Source: Gammaproteobacteria bacterium RIFCSPHIGHO2_12_FULL_36_30
Lineage (GTDB): Bacteria > Pseudomonadota > Gammaproteobacteria > Coxiellales > Coxiellaceae
Direction of reading: 5' to 3'
Length of the DNA: 64,000 bases
Assembly: GCA_001801815.1 (NCBI GenBank)
Contig: MGXU01000010.1
Coordinates: 62,001-126,000, forward strand
Of this stretch, positions 28,386 through 37,246 are shown piece after piece. Made by a program: the position numbers and the translations under genes. Numbering within the stretch: the stretch's first letter is position 1; each line of letters opens with the position of its first letter. Below the pieces are notes generated by a model, which was given only the letters and a program-made list of their open reading frames with translations, ran no database searches and had not been told where the DNA came from.

Positions 28386-29717
28386 ATGTTACCTGTTTTA
28401 ACAATCGTCGGTCGACCGAATGTCGGCAAATCAACTTTATACAATCGTTTAACTAAAACGCGCGATGCAATTGTTGGCGACATGCCCGGCATCACACGCG
28501 ATCGACATTACGGCGAAGGTCAATTTGAAAATAGATCTTTTATTGTTGTCGACACAGGCGGAATTGCAGAACCCGACACCGATACAGAAATGGCCGCAAT
28601 TACTGAGCAACAAGTAAAAGAAGCAATTAAAGAAGCAGACGTTATTTTATTTGTCGTTGATGCAAAGGTAGGTGTTGCAACCGGTGATTGGGAAATTGCA
28701 AAACAATTGCGACAATATTCTGATAAAAAAATTATTTTAGTTGTAAATAAAGCAGAGCGCGAACAAGCGGATGTTGCGACGAGTGAATTTTATGAATTAG
28801 GATTAAAAACAATTTATGCAATTGCTGCGGGCAGTGGACGCGGCGTTGATGCAATGCTTGCAAAGATTTTATCTGAATTTCCTGAAGATAAAACGGAAAA
28901 AGAATTAGAAGATGATTCACGTACTCGTATAGCAGTACTCGGTCGACCCAATGTTGGAAAATCTACTTTAATTAATAGAATATTTGGTGAAGATCGCGTG
29001 ATTGTTTTAGATCGTCCCGGCACAACGCGGGACAGCATTGAAATTCCTTACGAGCGAAACGGAAAAAAATATACGTTAATTGATACCGCTGGAATTCGTC
29101 GTCGCGGAAAAGTAAAAGAAGGGATTGAAATATTTTCTGTGATTAAAGCAATGCAAGCGATGAAACAAGCAAACGTTGTTGTTTTAGTAATGGATGCGCG
29201 CGATGGATTATCCGATCAAGATATGCGATTGATGGGATTAATTATGGAAACCGGAAACGCACTTGTTTTAGCCTTTAATAAATGGGATGGAATGAGTGAA
29301 GAAGATCGAGAAAAATTTAAACGCGCTGTTGATCGACGTTTACCTTTTGCAAGTTTTGCACGTCGATATTATATTTCTGCCAAACATGGAACAGGTGTTG
29401 GACAATTGTATGATGCAATTGATGAAACACAAAAAGCATTAGCGCAACCATTTGCAACACATGAATTAACAGAAATTTTAATGGCGGCAACGCACGAACA
29501 TCAACCACCATTAGTGCAAGGACGTCGTGTAAAATTACGCTACGCGCACGTCGGTTCAAAACGTCCATTAATATTTGTGATTCACGGAAAACAAGTCGAT
29601 AAATTACCAGGCTCCTACAAACAATATCTCATTAATTATTTTCGCGATAAATTAAAATTAGTGGGTATTTCATTAATTTTAAAATTTATTACGGATGATA
29701 ATCCGTTTGCGCCATAA
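28386..29717 (+). CDS. der: Ribosome-assembly GTPase Der
   Basis: Essential 50S biogenesis GTPase. The 443 residues contain two tandem G domains, each with GRPNVGKST (about residues 7 and 184) and DTGG or DTAG switch II motifs, then a KH-like domain with HVGSKRP. bamB, its usual upstream neighbour in E. coli, is absent. Confidence 0.97.
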   Translation: MLPVLTIVGRPNVGKSTLYNRLTKTRDAIVGDMPGITRDRHYGEGQFENRSFIVVDTGGIAEPDTDTEMAAITEQQVKEAIKEADVILFVVDAKVGVATGDWEIAKQLRQYSDKKIILVVNKAEREQADVATSEFYELGLKTIYAIAAGSGRGVDAMLAKILSEFPEDKTEKELEDDSRTRIAVLGRPNVGKSTLINRIFGEDRVIVLDRPGTTRDSIEIPYERNGKKYTLIDTAGIRRRGKVKEGIEIFSVIKAMQAMKQANVVVLVMDARDGLSDQDMRLMGLIMETGNALVLAFNKWDGMSEEDREKFKRAVDRRLPFASFARRYYISAKHGTGVGQLYDAIDETQKALAQPFATHELTEILMAATHEHQPPLVQGRRVKLRYAHVGSKRPLIFVIHGKQVDKLPGSYKQYLINYFRDKLKLVGISLILKFITDDNPFAP

Positions 29718-29736
29718 TATTTTTCAGGAGTGAGGG

Positions 29737-30516
29737 ATGAGCTCATCAGTCATGCATGGCAAAATACCGACTTGGTACGATAAAAATAGTGAATTTGAAG
29801 AAACTTTCAATAAAGATACTATTGATTCTAAAATAACAAATCAATCAATCGAAAAAATATTAAAAAAATATAAAGTAAAAACAGTGCTGGATTTAACATG
29901 CGGGACTGGATCACAAGTTTTTTATCTCGCGAAACGTGGGTATAAAGTAATTGGTTCTGATATTAGCAAAGGCATGCTGAAAATTGCAAAGCGTAAATTA
30001 AAAAAAGACAATATTAAATTTTTACGCGGCGATATGCGCACGATAAAAATTGGTAAATTCGATGCTGCGCTGACAATATTTAATTCCGTTGGGCATCTTA
30101 CCAAATCAGATTTTGAAAAAACAATACGAAATATTTATTCCAATTTAAATGATGGTGGAATTTATATATTTGATATTTTAAATTTAGATTATGTTACTCA
30201 TCATAATAATATTACAAAATTATCACTTGAAAAAATAAGAAAAATTGGCGATACAAGATTGCGTGAAATTCAACACAGCGTTATTGATGAAAATGGAATT
30301 TTAATTTCGTACACCACTTTTTACATTCAAAAAAATAATGCAAAAATGAAAAAAAGCAAAACGACCATTACTTTACAACTTTATAACGCAAAAGAATTGC
30401 GTGTAATGTTAGCGAGAAATGGATTTAAAGTGTTGGGTCAATACGCAATTGATGGATCAAAATTTTCAAATACAAAAACAGAACGCATTTTAACTGTTGC
30501 GTTAAAATTAGCGTAA
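29737..30516 (+). CDS. Class I SAM-dependent methyltransferase
   Basis: 259 residues with motif I TVLDLTCGTGSQVFYLAKRG, an acidic residue after VIGSDIS, and motif IV region FDAALTIFNSVGHL. The Gly-rich loop binds SAM; the substrate is unknown. It lies 19 nt downstream of der with its own SD (AGGAG) and may share the transcript. Confidence 0.85.
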   Translation: MSSSVMHGKIPTWYDKNSEFEETFNKDTIDSKITNQSIEKILKKYKVKTVLDLTCGTGSQVFYLAKRGYKVIGSDISKGMLKIAKRKLKKDNIKFLRGDMRTIKIGKFDAALTIFNSVGHLTKSDFEKTIRNIYSNLNDGGIYIFDILNLDYVTHHNNITKLSLEKIRKIGDTRLREIQHSVIDENGILISYTTFYIQKNNAKMKKSKTTITLQLYNAKELRVMLARNGFKVLGQYAIDGSKFSNTKTERILTVALKLA

Positions 30517-30560
30517 TATGGTGCTGCATCTTTATTTACGGAAAAATAGGGAGCTATTTT

Positions 30561-31424
30561 ATGCCGAATGAAAAGCCTGGTAGAGAAAATCCAGATTGGA
30601 AAATTGATTTTTTTGCAATCTGTTTGGTAGCGCCGCTTGCGACTGCAGCTTCATTTCCTTTAAATTCATGGCTTGTTTGGATGCAAACTATTGGAGTTGG
30701 TAAGCACCCATTTCAATTTCTTGCTTACTCAAAAGAAAGATATCCAGCTTCACGTTTTCCAATTGTGCGTGCATCGTATGCTAGTGTCAGTCCGTATTTT
30801 GTGAATTCAATCCCAAGTAAACTTATTGCTTTTTTCCCAGTTTTGTTTGTTGGTAATCAATTTCCAGAAAGTGTAGCCGCGCTGTGGTTTGCGTATTTAG
30901 CTTCTGCAGTTGCACAATCCGTTATTTCATATCCTGCGAGAATAAAGCAAATTTATCACTATAATGAAATGAATTGTAATTACACTATTTATTTGAGCAG
31001 GAAAATATTAAAACGCGCCTATGTGCCTTGGTTTTTTTATTTATTAGCAATCAATGCGTTCTCCATGGAGATTTGGCGGCACACTAAGCAGTTTTTTAAT
31101 GCTGATCCACATAGTTTTTCTGAACAATTTTTTTCTGGTGCTATTTCAACAATGGTGATACAACCATTTGCACTTTTCACTGAAAATTATGTAATGTCTT
31201 ATATGAGTCCCAATCTACAGAAATTACCAATACAGTCTAGTTTTTTGCAGAAAATGCTTGTTCGAACGACAGCAAGAACGTTGGAGTGGGGCTTATTTTA
31301 TGCAGCTACCGCAATTGCAAGACACAAACTTACGACACACAAAGAGGGTATATATCGAACCGCGAATAAAGTTGCGTCGTTATTACCGCTGGATGGAAAT
31401 TTTTTATGTCCATTTAATCCTTAA
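30561..31424 (+). CDS. Mitochondrial-carrier-like membrane protein (tentative)
   Basis: 287 residues with about six hydrophobic segments in three repeated units. Each unit starts with a small-residue-rich helix ending in Pro: SFPLNSWLVWMQ (Pro33), SYPARIKQIYHY (Pro125), IQPFALFTENYVM (Pro202). This matches the spacing and shape of the mitochondrial carrier PxDxxKxRxQ repeat, and FFSGAISTMVIQP strongly resembles it. The charged residues of the motif are mostly replaced. Legionella pneumophila secretes such a carrier (LncP), so an effector is possible. An unrelated six-helix protein remains the alternative. Confidence 0.5.
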   Translation: MPNEKPGRENPDWKIDFFAICLVAPLATAASFPLNSWLVWMQTIGVGKHPFQFLAYSKERYPASRFPIVRASYASVSPYFVNSIPSKLIAFFPVLFVGNQFPESVAALWFAYLASAVAQSVISYPARIKQIYHYNEMNCNYTIYLSRKILKRAYVPWFFYLLAINAFSMEIWRHTKQFFNADPHSFSEQFFSGAISTMVIQPFALFTENYVMSYMSPNLQKLPIQSSFLQKMLVRTTARTLEWGLFYAATAIARHKLTTHKEGIYRTANKVASLLPLDGNFLCPFNP

Positions 31425-31431
31425 TTTACTG

Positions 31432-32460
31432 TTAAATTTTACTAGCAAAAACAAAAAAACGCTGCACGTAAAAATTAAAAAAATAAATCACCGAATCAGC
31501 AATAATTTTGCTGATATAAATATGCAGTCCACACAGCATAAATAATTTAATTAAATAAAAACTGCTGATGATGGTAAATATACTAAGTAATAAATATGAT
31601 TGAAGTGTATTGCGCAATTTTTTATTTGATTTAAAAACAACACGGTGATTTACTAAAAAATTATATGATCCGGAAATAATGCGCGGTAATAAAATACTTA
31701 AAAATAAATTTGATAACAAATGATAAAATAAAATAAACAATAAAAAATCGATGATGTATGATGATAGCGAACTTGCTAAATAACGAAACATTACCCAATA
31801 AATTTTAATGGAATCAATTAATGGATTAAAATGTGATGAATTATTATTTTCAATATAAACTGTTGTAATCGGATGTTGTTCGCAAATAATATTATTTTTT
31901 TTAGCTAAAATTAGCATGGATAATTCAAATTCATAGCCGTTATTGTGAATGTTACACAGTAATGGTAATAATTTACGTGGAATGCTGCGTAAACCAGTTT
32001 GTGTGTCTGTGATATTTTGCCTGTAAAATAGCTGATAAAAAAATTGTGTGAGTTTATTGCCAATTAAACTACGCCAAGGAATATTTTTTTGAAATGTGCG
32101 AACGCCTAAATGTAAATGATCAGGATTTTTCTTTAATTGATCGCACATCATGACAATATCAGTTTCGATATGCTGCAAATCAGCATCAGCAGTGACAATA
32201 CCAATGTCATTTAATATTGGATTATTTAAAATATAATGAAAAGCAGTTTTTAACGCGGCGCCTTTGCCTTTGTTTTTTTCGTGCTCGAGTAAAATAATAT
32301 TTTTGTTTTTTAGTGTGGTAAAAATAGGATTATAAATTGCATTGGAACCGTCATTGATAACGATGATATTATTTAATTGTTTTTGATTTAATGAATCAAT
32401 GAGTGTTAGTAATTTATCGGAAGGGTTGAAAGCGGGTATCACGATACACACTTCTTCCAT
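31432..32460 (-). CDS. Glycosyltransferase family 2 / GtrA fusion
   Basis: 342 residues. Positions 1-220 are a GT2 domain (VCIVIPAFNPSDKL, VINDGS, NKGKGAALKTAF, TADADLQH) of the dolichyl/undecaprenyl-phosphate sugar synthase type. Positions 230-342 are a four-helix GtrA domain ending FFNFYVQRFFVF. The protein would both load a sugar on undecaprenyl phosphate and help flip it. It is downstream of def on the same strand. Confidence 0.88.
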   Translation of the reverse strand: MEEVCIVIPAFNPSDKLLTLIDSLNQKQLNNIIVINDGSNAIYNPIFTTLKNKNIILLEHEKNKGKGAALKTAFHYILNNPILNDIGIVTADADLQHIETDIVMMCDQLKKNPDHLHLGVRTFQKNIPWRSLIGNKLTQFFYQLFYRQNITDTQTGLRSIPRKLLPLLCNIHNNGYEFELSMLILAKKNNIICEQHPITTVYIENNNSSHFNPLIDSIKIYWVMFRYLASSLSSYIIDFLLFILFYHLLSNLFLSILLPRIISGSYNFLVNHRVVFKSNKKLRNTLQSYLLLSIFTIISSFYLIKLFMLCGLHIYISKIIADSVIYFFNFYVQRFFVFASKI

Positions 32461-32480
32461 GAGGTTTCTCGCTTTTGTTG

Positions 32481-32512
32481 ATCGGCGTGGTCGCTAGCGC
32501 TTCCACTTCCAT
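32481..32512 (-). repeat. Family C repeat, solo arm
   Basis: A 32-nt copy of the family C arm in the gap between def and the glycosyltransferase gene. On the minus strand it reads as in carB and lies 21 nt after the def stop codon. No second arm is present. Confidence 0.8.
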
Positions 32513-32533
32513 TCCTGCTAACAAAATAACAGA

Positions 32534-33070
32534 TTAATCGCATCCGCAATTGTCGCCATGTTTATGACGATTTAATTTTTCTATTTTCTTTTTTATACGA
32601 TCGCGTTTTAAATTCGACAAATGATCAATAAATAATTTTCCATCCAAATGATCTAATTCATGCTGAATACATTTTGCCATAAATCCTTCCGCTTCAAAAT
32701 TCATTTCTTTTCCAAAGCGATCTTGTGCGTGCACTTTAATTTTTGCAGCGCGTGTCACTGGTTCATATGCGCCGCCGGCAACTGACATGCAACCTTCAGA
32801 TGAAGTAGCTTCGTCAATTTTCTCGATAATTTCAGCATTAACTAAACATAGCGGTTGATCTTTGTGTTCTGAAAAATCAATCACAGTAATGCGTTTTGGT
32901 TTTTTAAAATCAAGCTGCGTGCATGCGAGTGCAGCACAATTTTCTGCTGCGTAATGTGTTTCAAACATATCATCAATCATTTTTTGTGTTTCAGCGCCGA
33001 AATCAGTTACGATTTCGCCTTTGGTGCGAAGACGCGGATCTGGGAATTGTAAAATTTTTACGATGGTCAT
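32534..33070 (-). CDS. Divergent peptide deformylase
   Basis: 178 residues of the deformylase fold, which removes the formyl group of nascent Met. Metal motifs EGCMS and HELDH are intact. Motif 1 (usual GxGxAAPQ) reads CAALACTQ, losing both Gly residues and the Pro but keeping Gln. The C-terminus ends in an unusual His/Cys tail (HKHGDNCGCD). No fmt gene is adjacent, so this is likely a secondary deformylase paralogue; activity is uncertain. Confidence 0.85.
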   Translation of the reverse strand: MTIVKILQFPDPRLRTKGEIVTDFGAETQKMIDDMFETHYAAENCAALACTQLDFKKPKRITVIDFSEHKDQPLCLVNAEIIEKIDEATSSEGCMSVAGGAYEPVTRAAKIKVHAQDRFGKEMNFEAEGFMAKCIQHELDHLDGKLFIDHLSNLKRDRIKKKIEKLNRHKHGDNCGCD

Positions 33071-33087
33071 AAATATATCTCAATATT

Positions 33088-33171
33088 TGCCGAAGAGAGG
33101 ATTTGAACCTCCACGGGTTTTACCCCACAGGCATCTGAAACCTGCGTGTCTACCAATTCCACCACCTCGGC
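33088..33171 (-). tRNA. tRNA-Leu (anticodon CAG)
   Basis: On the minus strand the 84-nt gene starts GCCGAGGTGGTGGAATTGGT. It has a D-loop with TGGTAGAC, anticodon loop TTCAGAT, a long variable arm (class II) and T-arm GGTTCAAATCC. The acceptor ends CTTCGGC plus A. The 3' CCA is not encoded, since AAT follows. Confidence 0.95.
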
Positions 33172-33355
33172 TGTAACATCTCACCCTACACATCAAACGC
33201 CGATGTTGCGCGCTTTTTCGCGATAAATTTCGTGAAAATGCTCGATGTACCAATCAAGTACACCTGCGCTTTTCACTCAATTGATCGCAAAAAATCGCAT
33301 CAACCTCGACGTTTTACCAGTTCAGACTTGGAGGCGTTGATCTGTTACGTATAGT
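33172..33355. other. Gene-free gap upstream of tRNA-Leu
   Basis: 184 nt between tRNA-Leu and the ung stop codon with no convincing reading frame. It contains a small hairpin (TTGATCGC with GCATCAA around an A-rich loop, near 33280-33303) and is more GC-rich than the nearby spacers. It could hold a tRNA promoter, a small RNA or a gene remnant; the sequence does not decide. Confidence 0.4.
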
Positions 33356-34012
33356 TCAAAGTTTCCAATCAACGGTTATTCTACCTGCTTTTTTTAAAAT
33401 TTCATTTGTTTTTGAAAAATGTTTGCAGCCTAAAAAGCCGCGATGTGCAGATAAAGGGGAAGGGTGAGGTGCGATTAAAATGCTGTGTTTTTTTGTATCG
33501 ATTAATTCTGCTTTTTTTTGCGCATGGGATCCCCATAACAAATAAACAATTTTCTCTGGGTGATGATTTAATTTCTGAATAATGGTGTCGGTAAATTGTT
33601 GCCAACCAATATTCGCATGTGATTGTGGTTTGTTTTCTTCAACGGTTAAAACTGAATTTAATAACAAAACACCTTGATTTGCCCATTTTTCTAAGCACCC
33701 ATTTTTTGGAATTTCAATATTACAATCATTTTTTAATTCTTTAAAAATATTTATTAATGATGGTGGTGGTGCAATTCCGATTGGAACAGAAAAAGATAAT
33801 CCGTGTGCTTGTTTTGGATTGTGATAAGGATCTTGTCCAATGATCACTACTTTTATATCTGAAAATTCAGTAGTTTTAATCGCATTAAAAATATTTTCTT
33901 GCGCAGGATAAATTATTTTTCCGCAGGCACGTTCTGTTTTTAAAAAGGAAATAATTTTTTTGAAATAGTCTTTTTCTTTTTCTGGAGCGAGTAGAGTTTT
34001 CCAATATGACAT
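33356..34012 (-). CDS. ung: Uracil-DNA glycosylase
   Basis: Removes uracil from DNA. The 218 residues show the catalytic motif GQDPYHNPKQAHGLSFSV, the Ser/Pro loop region and HPSPLSAHRGF with the catalytic His. It lies 2 nt after rlpA's partner strand end: rlpA is upstream on the same strand, suggesting co-transcription. Confidence 0.96.
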   Translation of the reverse strand: MSYWKTLLAPEKEKDYFKKIISFLKTERACGKIIYPAQENIFNAIKTTEFSDIKVVIIGQDPYHNPKQAHGLSFSVPIGIAPPPSLINIFKELKNDCNIEIPKNGCLEKWANQGVLLLNSVLTVEENKPQSHANIGWQQFTDTIIQKLNHHPEKIVYLLWGSHAQKKAELIDTKKHSILIAPHPSPLSAHRGFLGCKHFSKTNEILKKAGRITVDWKL

Positions 34013-34014
34013 AC

Positions 34015-34836
34015 TTAACCAATTACTGTTATTGCGTGACCTAAGCCAGCATTTTGAATGCGTTGCACTAAATAATCAGATTCATCCACATCTTTCAGCG
34101 GTCCAATTTGTACGCGATATAAATTACGTCGACCTTCGTGTGTAATGCGAATATTGCGCTCGGTAATATGATGCAATTCATTTTCTAAACGTTCTGCATT
34201 AGCAGAATAGGCAAAGGCGCCCACTTGTAAATATAATTGTGGACGATGATGCGCAAAATCTTCGCGTGTCTTTTCCAGTGGATTTGGCACATCAATACTG
34301 GTCACTTCAACTAACGCAGTACCACGATTTGCATACCCTAATTTTTTCGCTGCAACGTATGATAAATCCATAATGCGATTTGCAGCAAAAGGTCCGCGAT
34401 CATTTACTTTTACAATCACTTGTTTTCCATTTTCTAAATTGGTCACGCGCACATAACATGGAATCGGCAAATCAGGACTTGCAGCTGTCATTCCCAACAG
34501 ATTGTACGGTTCGCGCGTTGAAGTTAAACGCCCATTAAATTTTGTACCATACCAAGAAGCGATGCCGCGTTTATCATAACCGCGCGCTGTTTTTAATATG
34601 TGATACCAACGACCACCCACTTTATAATCTTGATTGCCATATTTACTTTTCGGCAAATAATGCGGAATTGGATTGTGAATTTTGTTCACATCAACGTGAA
34701 AATCAGGCGGTCCATCTTGTGTTGACGTATGGAAACAGCCACCAACGGTAAAAATAAAGGCAAATAAGCCCAAAACAAAAAAAAGTGAGCCGTGCAGTTT
34801 TGGCTTGGGTTGTTCTGGTTTCTGCTGTGGATCCAT
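34015..34836 (-). CDS. rlpA: RlpA-like septal lipoprotein
   Basis: 273 residues: a cytoplasmic Pro/Gln/Lys-rich start of ~15 residues, hydrophobic helix and lipobox FTVGGC, a double-psi beta-barrel RlpA domain (GIASWYGTKFNGRLTSTREP; VKVNDRGPF) and a C-terminal SPOR domain (YLQVGAFAYSANAERLENEL). RlpA family members bind denuded glycans at the septum and some are lytic transglycosylases. The pre-lipobox tail is longer than usual for a lipoprotein. Confidence 0.92.
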   Translation of the reverse strand: MDPQQKPEQPKPKLHGSLFFVLGLFAFIFTVGGCFHTSTQDGPPDFHVDVNKIHNPIPHYLPKSKYGNQDYKVGGRWYHILKTARGYDKRGIASWYGTKFNGRLTSTREPYNLLGMTAASPDLPIPCYVRVTNLENGKQVIVKVNDRGPFAANRIMDLSYVAAKKLGYANRGTALVEVTSIDVPNPLEKTREDFAHHRPQLYLQVGAFAYSANAERLENELHHITERNIRITHEGRRNLYRVQIGPLKDVDESDYLVQRIQNAGLGHAITVIG

Positions 34837-34913
34837 TCTGCTAAATATCCGTGTTAAAATCCTATTTTTACACTATGATAGCGAACTGAGATAATAGTGC
34901 AACTGTCTGTGAG

Positions 34914-35660
34914 ATGTATATGAGCAACGAATTTATTTATGGTTTCCATGCAGTAAAAACTGTTTTACAAACGCGCCCGCATGATGTAAAGCAATTATTA
35001 ACATTAACGAATCGTCATGATCAACGCGTAACAGAACTTACAAAAATCGCTGATACTTTCCATATTCCCTGCGCTGAATTATCAAAAATAAAATTACAAG
35101 AATTATTGGGCGATGTGAATCATCAAGGAATTGTTGCGCGATGCAAACCATTAGCGCCATGGTCAGAAAAAGAATTAATGCATTGTGTTGAAAATACGCC
35201 GAAGGTTTTGCTATTAGTTTTAGATGGCGTACAAGATCCGCATAATTTAGGTGCATGTTTGCGCTCTGCAAATGCATTTGGTGTGCATGCTGTGATTGCG
35301 CCAAAAGACCATTCTGCATCTATTACTGATGTTGTAAAAAAAGTTGCGTGCGGCGCAGCAGAACAAACTCCATTTGTTGCAGTTTCTAATTTAAATCGCA
35401 CATTAAAACAATTAAAAGAAGCGAATGTGTGGTTAGTTGGATTTGATTCAGAAGCAACTGTTGCATTAAATGAAGTTGATTTGAAAGGTAATATTGCGAT
35501 TGTTATGGGTGGAGAAGGTGAAGGCTTGCGACGTTTAACGCGTGAAACATGCGATTATTTAGCGAATATTCCGATGTTAGGAAGTGTGGAAAGTTTAAAT
35601 GTTTCTGTTGCGACGGGTGTTGCGTTGTATGAAGCGCAAAAACAGCGGGGAAATGCGTAA
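34914..35660 (+). CDS. rlmB: 23S rRNA Gm2251 methyltransferase RlmB
   Basis: SpoU-family 2'-O-ribose methylase. The 248 residues have a small N-terminal substrate domain (FIYGFHAVKTVL) and a trefoil-knot SPOUT domain with LDGVQDPHNLGACLRSA, VMGGEGEGLRR and LNVSVATGVALYE. The start may be the ATG at 34914 or 34920. A family A repeat follows the stop by 10 nt. Confidence 0.95.
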   Translation: MYMSNEFIYGFHAVKTVLQTRPHDVKQLLTLTNRHDQRVTELTKIADTFHIPCAELSKIKLQELLGDVNHQGIVARCKPLAPWSEKELMHCVENTPKVLLLVLDGVQDPHNLGACLRSANAFGVHAVIAPKDHSASITDVVKKVACGAAEQTPFVAVSNLNRTLKQLKEANVWLVGFDSEATVALNEVDLKGNIAIVMGGEGEGLRRLTRETCDYLANIPMLGSVESLNVSVATGVALYEAQKQRGNA

Positions 35661-35670
35661 TAAAATAGGC

Positions 35671-35914
35671 GTTTCGCACAAAAAATAAATCTTAAGCGAA
35701 CGAGCGATAATGTAACTGAAATTATAAATTAAGCTGATGGAAAGATGTGACCCGTCTCTTTTGTAGCGAATAGCGTCAGGATTGACGAGGGACCGAACCA
35801 GGGATGGTTCATCTTTGAGCGGAAAAAGAGACGGGTCGCATCTTTACATCTCAACATATTTTTTCAGTTACATTATCCAGCGAGCGAGCGCAAAGATTTT
35901 AAATAGCGCGAAAC
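35671..35914 (+). repeat. Family A structured repeat, copy 3
   Basis: 244-nt copy bounded by GTTTCGC and GCGAAAC, 10 nt after the rlmB stop and 21 nt before the porin frame. The inner stem ACCCGTCTC/GAGACGGGT carries a compensatory C-G for T-A change relative to copy 2. Internal hairpins CGTCA/TGACG and GAACCA/TGGTTC are present. Confidence 0.93.
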
Positions 35915-35935
35915 TTCTAAATTATAAAAAGCAGG

Positions 35936-37246
35936 ATGCTTGAGATGATAAAAAAATTATTTCTTTTTATTTTTATATTGTTAAATTTCGCTGCATATGC
36001 AGATATTGTATCATCACAAACAGAATCATCAGATGATTTTTCCAGCATTAGTTCAAATCCCGCCGCAGTAAATGTCACCGCTGGCAATGGTAATTTACAA
36101 TCTTTTTTATTTAAAAAAATGCATATCAAAAATGATCATGGAATTCGTTTTACAGGCGCATGGCTTGGCGACACCAATGCATTAATGTCTGGTGGAATTC
36201 CAAATGCACAAACTTGGACGAGCGATAGTTTATTTTTATTTGACGTCACATTAAATACTGAAAAATTAGGTGCGTGGAGAGGTGGATTATTTGGTACGCA
36301 AATTTTGCAATTTAATGGTGATCCTGTTAACGAACAAGCGGGAACAGTGCAGGGATATAATAGTTTACCGGGCGCGCCACCGCTGAATCGATTTGAGTTA
36401 TATCAATTATGGTATCGGCAAGCTTTATTTAACGATAAATTATTTCTACGTGTTGGTAAAACAGTTCCTGTTTTTCAGTTTGATAATGTCATTAAACCCG
36501 TTCCATTAAATGAAAATAAAATAGAAATTCCTGCTGTTTCTGGCCTTATTTTTACGCCTTTATTTGTTAATCCAACAATGTATGGTGTGATGCCAGGTTA
36601 TTATAATTCTGCATATGGTGCGACAGTAAATTATGTTCCAATAAAAAATTGGTATGCATCTTATGGTATTTATGAAGGCGATTTAGCGCAAGGTGTGCAA
36701 ACTGGATTAACAGGAATGAATTTTAACGGTACATATTTTAATATTGGTGAAACAGGCGTTGAATGGATGCTCGGAAAAAATAATTTACCAGGCAGAACAG
36801 GAATTGGTTTATGGGATCAAGATGGATTAATTCAAATAAATAATTTATCCGCAAATAATGCAACTGGTTTTTATTTATTTGGATCGCAACGATTGTGGTA
36901 TCAAGATCCAGGCGATAATGATCGAGGAATTTCGATGTTTTATCAATTTGGTTCGAATAATTCAAACGTCATGTCAATAACGCGATATATTGGCGGCGGA
37001 TTAACATTTTTTGGATTAATGCCACATCGCGTAATGGATTCGATGGGTTTGGGTGCAGCGCTTTCTTGGTTAAATCAAAATGTTTATACGCAAAATACAG
37101 AATTAATGTTTCAAGCTTATTATCAATTGCATATTGCGAAAGGATTTTTTGTTGAGCCTGCATTATCTTATATTCCACATCCCGCAGCAGGAATTAATAT
37201 TGATCCGACATGGGCTGGAACATTGCGCGCAGTTGTATTATTTTAG
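35936..37246 (+). CDS. OprB-like carbohydrate porin
   Basis: Outer-membrane barrel of about 436 residues. Signal peptide MIKKLFLFIFILLNFAAYA (start at 35945 likely; the frame opens at 35936). The body has OprB features: a TGAWLGDTNALMSGG start, FELYQLWYRQALFNDKLFLRVGK and a final amphipathic strand ending VVLF with terminal Phe. OprB porins take up sugars. No sugar operon is adjacent. The family A repeat occupies its leader. Confidence 0.83.
   Translation: MLEMIKKLFLFIFILLNFAAYADIVSSQTESSDDFSSISSNPAAVNVTAGNGNLQSFLFKKMHIKNDHGIRFTGAWLGDTNALMSGGIPNAQTWTSDSLFLFDVTLNTEKLGAWRGGLFGTQILQFNGDPVNEQAGTVQGYNSLPGAPPLNRFELYQLWYRQALFNDKLFLRVGKTVPVFQFDNVIKPVPLNENKIEIPAVSGLIFTPLFVNPTMYGVMPGYYNSAYGATVNYVPIKNWYASYGIYEGDLAQGVQTGLTGMNFNGTYFNIGETGVEWMLGKNNLPGRTGIGLWDQDGLIQINNLSANNATGFYLFGSQRLWYQDPGDNDRGISMFYQFGSNNSNVMSITRYIGGGLTFFGLMPHRVMDSMGLGAALSWLNQNVYTQNTELMFQAYYQLHIAKGFFVEPALSYIPHPAAGINIDPTWAGTLRAVVLF

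Noticed and set aside
13613-35914. Family A as insertion sequences or CRISPR
   Set aside because: No transposase frame inside, no clear target-site duplication visible, and only three widely spaced copies without spacers.
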